Positions 44,395 to 49,240 of a stretch of DNA of 49,240 nt are shown in pieces (position 1 is the stretch's first letter; every line of letters starts with the position of its first letter). A program made the position numbers and the translations under genes. The stretch comes from Bacteroidia bacterium. Lineage in GTDB: Bacteria; Bacteroidota; Bacteroidia; CAIKAF01. The notes below the pieces were generated by a model. The model searched no databases and was not told the DNA's origin. It saw nothing but the letters and a program-made list of their open reading frames with translations. The stretch lies in contig JAUHWY010000025.1 of assembly GCA_030427255.1 (NCBI GenBank), positions 1-49,240 on the forward strand, given 5' to 3'.

Positions 44395-47300
44395 ATGGCC
44401 TTTCAAAAAGAAGCCAAAACCGGTAGCGACTTTTCTAAAATCGTAATCAGCCTTGCCTCTCCCGATCACATTCTGGAGCAAAGCCGAGGAGAAGTCACTA
44501 AACCCGAAACCATCAATTACCGGACCTTTAAACCCGAAAGGGATGGTCTGTTCTGTGAACGTATTTTCGGTCCTGTGAAGGACTGGCAATGCGCCTGCGG
44601 AAAATACAAAGGCATACGCTACAAAGGTATTGTGTGTGACCGTTGCGGTGTTGAAGTTACCGAGAAAAAGGTACGCCGCGAACGTACCGGTCATATCATG
44701 CTCACGGTTCCCGTAGCGCATATCTGGTATTTCCGTTCGCTGCCCAATAAAATTGGTTTGTTGTTGGGTTTGCCTACCAAAAAGCTTGAATCCATCATTT
44801 ACTATGAAAAGTATGTGGTGGTGCAACCAGGACCCAAAGCCGATTCTCTCGCAGTTCTTGACTTTCTTTCAGAAGAAGAATACCTGGATATTCTCGAAGA
44901 GCTTCCCAAAGAAAATCAATTCCTAGACGACCACGACCCCAATAAGTTCGTGGCCAAAATGGGAGGAGAAGCATTGTACGATTTGCTCCAACGGGTAGAT
45001 TTGGACGATTTGTCTTACAAACTTCGGCACCAAGCCAACAACGAAACCTCTCAGCAAAGAAAGCAAGAGGCATTAAAGAGGCTTCAAGTAGTTGAATCTT
45101 TTAGAGATGCCAACTCCAGAATGGAAAACCGTCCGGAATGGATGGTTATTAAGGTGATACCAATCACCCCTCCAGACCTTAGGCCTTTGGTGCCTTTGGA
45201 CGGTGGACGTTTTGCAACCTCCGACTTAAACGACCTTTACCGTAGGGTAATTATTCGTAACAACCGCCTTAAGCGCCTTATCGAAATTAAAGCTCCCGAG
45301 GTGATTCTGCGCAACGAAAAGCGCATGCTTCAAGAGGCTGTCGACGCTCTGTTCGACAATTCGCGTAAGTCTTCGGCGGTTAAAACCGATGCCAACCGTC
45401 CGCTCAAGTCCTTGTCCGACTCACTTAAAGGTAAGCAAGGTCGTTTCCGTCAAAACCTATTAGGAAAGCGGGTAGATTATTCTGCACGTTCCGTAATTGT
45501 TGTGGGCCCAGAAATGAAGCTCCACGAATGCGGATTGCCTAAAGATATGGCCGCCGAGCTCTTCAAGCCTTTCGTGATTCGTAAGCTCATTCAACGTGGA
45601 CTCGTTAAAACCGTTAAGTCTGCCAAGAAAATTGTTGACCGTCGCGATCCCGTAATTTGGGAGATTTTGGAAAGTGTGCTCAAAGGACACCCGGTGTTGC
45701 TTAACCGTGCACCAACTTTGCACCGCTTGGGCATTCAGTCTTTCCAGCCTAAACTTATTGAAGGCAAAGCCATTCAATTGCACCCCTTGGCCTGTACCGC
45801 ATTCAACGCCGACTTTGACGGTGACCAAATGGCGGTTCACGTGCCCTTAGGCAATGCAGCCATCTTAGAAGCTCAAATTCTAATGTTGGGTGCACATAAC
45901 ATCATTAACCCCGCCAACGGTGCCCCTATTGCCGTTCCTTCACAGGATATGGTACTTGGTCTTTATTACATTACCAAGAACCGCAAGCACACCGAGGAGT
46001 ACCCTGTGCGTGGAGAAGGTTTAACCTTCTACGGCCCCGAAGAAGTAATCATAGCTTACAACGAGGGTAGGGTTGACCTGCACGCCGAAATTAAGGTAAA
46101 GGTGAATGTGCGTCAATCCGACGGAAGTCTCAAGAATGAGCTGTTGGATACCACAGTTGGCCGTGTACTCTTTAATGAGGTAGTACCCGAAGGTACCGGC
46201 TTCATTAATGAATTGCTTACCAAGAAATCTTTGCGTGACATTATTGGTCGCATCTTTAAGCAAACCAATATGGCCACCACCGCTAAATTCTTAGATGAGA
46301 TTAAGCGTCTTGGTTTCCAAATGGCATTTAAAGGAGGACTTTCTTTCCTAATCGATGACTTGGTAATCCCCGAAGAGAAAGTTGAGCTTATTAATGATGC
46401 TCAAACTCAGGTGGAAGAGGTCTGGAGCAACTACAACATGGGCTTCATTACCAACAACGAACGCTACAATCAAATCATTGATATTTGGACACACACCAAC
46501 AGTAAGCTGACGCAAATCCTCATGAAACAAATTAGTGAGGACAAACAAGGCTTCAACCCGGTGTATATGATGCTCCACTCCGGTGCACGTGGTTCCAAAG
46601 AACAAATTCGCCAGCTTTGCGGCATGCGTGGTCTTATGGCCAAGCCACAAAAATCCGGCGATACCGGAAATGAAATTATCGAGAACCCTATCCTCTCTAA
46701 CTTTAAAGAGGGACTTTCTATTCTCGAGTATTTCATCTCTACCCACGGTGCCCGAAAAGGTTTGGCTGATACCGCCCTTAAAACAGCGGATGCCGGTTAC
46801 CTAACCCGTCGTTTGGTAGATGTGGCTCAAGACGTCATCATCACTGAAGAGGATTGCGGTACCCTACGTGGACTTCAAATGACTGCTCTCAAAATCAACG
46901 ATGAAGTGGTGGAATCGCTCCATGACCGAATCCTTGGCAGAGTGTCATTGAATGAAGTAATTCACCCCAATACCGGTGAAGTGCTTATTGAGGCAGGTCA
47001 AGAAATCGATGAAGAGTTGGCCGCTAAAGTGGATCAATCGCCCATCGAAATGGTGGAAATTCGTTCCGTACTTACCTGCGAAACCAAACGCGGTGTGTGC
47101 AGCGCCTGCTACGGCAGAAACCTTTCCAGTGGAAATATGGTTCAGCGCGGAGAAGCTGTCGGTGTTATCGCGGCTCAGTCCATTGGTGAACCCGGTACTC
47201 AGCTTACATTGCGTACTTTCCACGTAGGTGGTGTGGCCGGTGGCATTGCTTCTCAATCCAAATTGTCTGCCAAATACGATGGAAAACTCGAAATCGACGA

Positions 47301-48717
47301 GCTACGCACCGTAGATCATACTTCTCCGGAAGGGGAAACCAAAACCGTAGTTATTGGTCGTTCCGCTGAAATGCGTTTGGTCGATAAAAATACAGGCATC
47401 GTACTCACTACCAGCAACATTCCTTATGGTTCTACCCTGTACTTTAAGGAGGGTGATTTGGTAAGCAAAGGCGATATCATCTGCGATTGGGATCCATGGA
47501 ACGCAGTAATCATCTCTGAATTCGAAGGTAAAGTCGACTTCGAAAATATCGAAGCCGGTGTTACTTACCGCGAAGAACAAGACGAACAAACCGGTTTTAC
47601 CGAAAAGGTGATTACCGAGCGCCGCGACAAAACCAAAAACCCAATCATTCGGGTATTGGACAAAAAAGGCGAAGTATTGCGGTCTTATTCTCTACCTACC
47701 GGTGCACATATCATGGTGGAAAACGGTGCCAAAGTGGAATCCGGCAAGGTGTTGGTAAAGATTCCAAGAAGTTCCGGAAAAACTGGCGATATCACCGGTG
47801 GTCTGCCTAGAGTTACCGAGCTTTTCGAAGCACGTAACCCAAGCAACCCGGCTGTGGTTAGTGAAATCGATGGCTTGGTAAGCTTTGGTAAAATCAAACG
47901 CGGTAACCGTGAAATTGAAATTACCTCGCGTACCAACGAAGTCAAGAAATACTTGGTTTCTCTTAGTAAGCACATTCTTGTTCAAGAGAATGATTTCGTG
48001 AAGGCCGGGCAACCGCTTACCGACGGGGCCACCACTCCTTCCGACATCTTGGCCATCAAAGGTCCAACCGCCGTGCAAGAATACTTGGTAAATGAAATCC
48101 AAGAGGTGTACCGTCTTCAAGGTGTAAAAATCAACGATAAGCATTTCGAAGTGATTGTACGCCAAATGATGAAGAAGGTAGAAATCCTCGATTCAGGCGA
48201 TACCAGCTTGCTTGAGAATGCTTTGGTGAATAAGGTGGAGTTCATGGAGAAAAACGACGCCATCTTTGGTCATAAAGTGGTTACCGAACCTGGCGACTCT
48301 ACGGAGCTGAAAGCCGGTCAAATCATTACCGCTCGTCGTTTGCGTGACGAAAACAGCGCCCTAAAGCGCAGAGATGCAAAATTGGTGGAGGCGCGCGATG
48401 CTATTGCCGCAACCTCAAACCCCATCCTGCAGGGTATTACCCGGGCTTCATTGCAAACCGACAGCTGGATTTCTGCTGCCTCTTTCCAAGAGACCACCAA
48501 GGTCTTGAACGAAGCCGCGGTAAGCGCCAAGCAAGACTTCCTCGAGGGACTTAAAGAAAACGTTATCGTAGGACACTTGATTCCTGCAGGTACCGGACTT
48601 AAGGCCTACCGCAAACCTGTGGTTTACCATCGCGACGATTACGAGCGCATGGCACAACAGGAAGAGCAAGCGGCACCCGCTAAACGCGACCGTAGCCGTT
48701 CCGTGGTTGAGGAGTAA
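44395..48717 (+). CDS. rpoC: DNA-directed RNA polymerase subunit beta'
   Basis: 1440 residues. The N-terminal zinc finger is [20 protein letters not shown]. The clamp sequence [21 protein letters not shown] is present. The catalytic Mg site is [12 protein letters not shown]. The trigger-loop/bridge region includes [19 protein letters not shown]. The second zinc site is DCGTL with [13 protein letters not shown]. Compared with enterobacterial RpoC, the C-terminal part holds the shorter Bacteroidota-type insertions (about 940-1130). It starts 33 bases after rpoB and is closed by a strong terminator. Confidence 0.99.
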   Translation: MAFQKEAKTGSDFSKIVISLASPDHILEQSRGEVTKPETINYRTFKPERDGLFCERIFGPVKDWQCACGKYKGIRYKGIVCDRCGVEVTEKKVRRERTGHIMLTVPVAHIWYFRSLPNKIGLLLGLPTKKLESIIYYEKYVVVQPGPKADSLAVLDFLSEEEYLDILEELPKENQFLDDHDPNKFVAKMGGEALYDLLQRVDLDDLSYKLRHQANNETSQQRKQEALKRLQVVESFRDANSRMENRPEWMVIKVIPITPPDLRPLVPLDGGRFATSDLNDLYRRVIIRNNRLKRLIEIKAPEVILRNEKRMLQEAVDALFDNSRKSSAVKTDANRPLKSLSDSLKGKQGRFRQNLLGKRVDYSARSVIVVGPEMKLHECGLPKDMAAELFKPFVIRKLIQRGLVKTVKSAKKIVDRRDPVIWEILESVLKGHPVLLNRAPTLHRLGIQSFQPKLIEGKAIQLHPLACTAFNADFDGDQMAVHVPLGNAAILEAQILMLGAHNIINPANGAPIAVPSQDMVLGLYYITKNRKHTEEYPVRGEGLTFYGPEEVIIAYNEGRVDLHAEIKVKVNVRQSDGSLKNELLDTTVGRVLFNEVVPEGTGFINELLTKKSLRDIIGRIFKQTNMATTAKFLDEIKRLGFQMAFKGGLSFLIDDLVIPEEKVELINDAQTQVEEVWSNYNMGFITNNERYNQIIDIWTHTNSKLTQILMKQISEDKQGFNPVYMMLHSGARGSKEQIRQLCGMRGLMAKPQKSGDTGNEIIENPILSNFKEGLSILEYFISTHGARKGLADTALKTADAGYLTRRLVDVAQDVIITEEDCGTLRGLQMTALKINDEVVESLHDRILGRVSLNEVIHPNTGEVLIEAGQEIDEELAAKVDQSPIEMVEIRSVLTCETKRGVCSACYGRNLSSGNMVQRGEAVGVIAAQSIGEPGTQLTLRTFHVGGVAGGIASQSKLSAKYDGKLEIDELRTVDHTSPEGETKTVVIGRSAEMRLVDKNTGIVLTTSNIPYGSTLYFKEGDLVSKGDIICDWDPWNAVIISEFEGKVDFENIEAGVTYREEQDEQTGFTEKVITERRDKTKNPIIRVLDKKGEVLRSYSLPTGAHIMVENGAKVESGKVLVKIPRSSGKTGDITGGLPRVTELFEARNPSNPAVVSEIDGLVSFGKIKRGNREIEITSRTNEVKKYLVSLSKHILVQENDFVKAGQPLTDGATTPSDILAIKGPTAVQEYLVNEIQEVYRLQGVKINDKHFEVIVRQMMKKVEILDSGDTSLLENALVNKVEFMEKNDAIFGHKVVTEPGDSTELKAGQIITARRLRDENSALKRRDAKLVEARDAIAATSNPILQGITRASLQTDSWISAASFQETTKVLNEAAVSAKQDFLEGLKENVIVGHLIPAGTGLKAYRKPVVYHRDDYERMAQQEEQAAPAKRDRSRSVVEE

Positions 48718-48742
48718 TTTCCTGTGAAATAATGCAAACGCA

Positions 48743-48775
48743 AAAGGCTTTTCCTTCGGGAAAAGCCTTTTTTTT
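48743..48775 (+). terminator. Terminator of the rpoBC operon
   Basis: AAAGGCTTTTCC and GGAAAAGCCTTT form a perfect 12-bp stem closed by a TTCG loop and followed by a run of T residues, 25 bases after the rpoC stop. Confidence 0.95.
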
Positions 48776-49045
48776 GCCTTTGGGCCTAGGTTCCAATCCA
48801 AGTTTACCATCCTATCCGGCCCTTGTTCCGGCCAGCCAAGCCTGCGTTCGTTTGGACACATCTACCATAGAAGTGTTCCACTTTCCATTAATGATCGCAT
48901 CAATAAAGGCGTTACCCTGTTTTTCCCAAACAAACGCAGCCTTGCCGGGTCCTCCCTTGGGGTCCGGGAGGCCATTCTATTAAATTCGTTTATGCTATCC
49001 GGGCCTTTGTATTTTGAGACCCTTGACGCGTTGTGTTTTCAAGAC
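48776..49045. other. Non-coding stretch after rpoBC
   Basis: About 270 bases with no conserved frame. Contains GGTCCTCCCTTGG-type GC-rich sequence near 48945-48970. From about 49045 it turns into the tandem array. Confidence 0.5.
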
Positions 49046-49063
49046 GAAGTTCCTGACCAAAGC

Positions 49064-49240
49064 GTCAGGGCCGAAGTTCCTGACTCAAAGATGCTGACAG
49101 CAGCGTCAGTACAAAGCGTCAGGGCCGAAGTTCCTGACTCAAAGATGCTGACAGCAGCGTCAGTACAAAGCGTCAGGGACGAAGTTCCTGACTCAAAGAT
49201 GCTGACAGCAGCGTCAGTACAAAGCGTCAGGGCCGAAGTT
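49064..49240. repeat. 54-bp tandem repeat array running off the window
   Basis: Units start at GTCAGGG/CGAAGTTC: 49064, 49118, 49172 and 49226 (the last cut by the window), exactly 54 bases apart. A partial, diverged unit precedes at about 49045. Copies differ at a single base (GGGCC versus GGGAC). Each unit holds two CTGAC and two GTCAG blocks, and contains TCAAAGATGCTGAC, the exact reverse complement of the 14-bp repeat at 8.4 kb. Confidence 0.95.

Overview
The window is chromosomal DNA from a member of the Bacteroidota, probably of the Flavobacteriales or a nearby order. The evidence is: cell-surface proteins ending in type IX secretion (T9SS) C-terminal domains or the gliding-motility (CHU_C) domain; promoters of the Bacteroidota type (TTTG, about 19 bases, TAnnTTTG), several of them perfect; start codons almost without Shine-Dalgarno sequences, with the telling exception of rpsU; and tRNA genes without an encoded CCA. 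I cannot name a genus.

Left third (1-20.2 kb). A giant glycine-rich, Ig/PKD-type T9SS cargo protein (922-7692, minus) lies behind the start of a second copy of the same family that runs off the window (1-212, minus). A 1-kb non-coding stretch follows, with a two-part tandem repeat array, then tRNA-Pro, a 1333-residue beta-propeller/PKD/CHU_C surface protein, a small lipoprotein, glyA, a flavin oxidoreductase coupled to a pair of M16 peptidase subunits, a 56-residue membrane protein on the opposite strand, and two tandem LPP20-like lipoproteins.

Middle (20.2-33.6 kb). A polysaccharide flippase-like protein and tRNA-His lie beside the end of a tightly overlapped seven-gene operon read leftwards: ffh, folD, a TPR/PD40 protein, a WD40 protein, a hotdog thioesterase, a methyltransferase and a TraB/GumN lipoprotein. 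The last gene of this operon runs antisense into tRNA-His. Next come a secreted bleomycin-hydrolase-type peptidase, a striking alternating satellite array (about 30.64-31.59 kb), and a secreted metzincin protease with a T9SS domain.

Right third (33.8-48.8 kb). This is the translation/transcription core: tRNA-Arg; rpsU, a XerC-type recombinase and hpf; tRNA-Thr, Tyr, Gly and Thr; tuf, tRNA-Trp, secE, nusG, rplK, rplA, rplJ, rplL, rpoB and rpoC, closed by a strong terminator. The window ends in a 54-bp tandem array. Its unit is the reverse complement of the unit from which the 8.3-kb array appears to have grown.

The most unusual material is non-coding: the two related CTGAC/GTCAG arrays, the alternating satellite, and a family of large GC-rich intergenic hairpins. 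I see no phage, CRISPR, insertion sequence or defence system.
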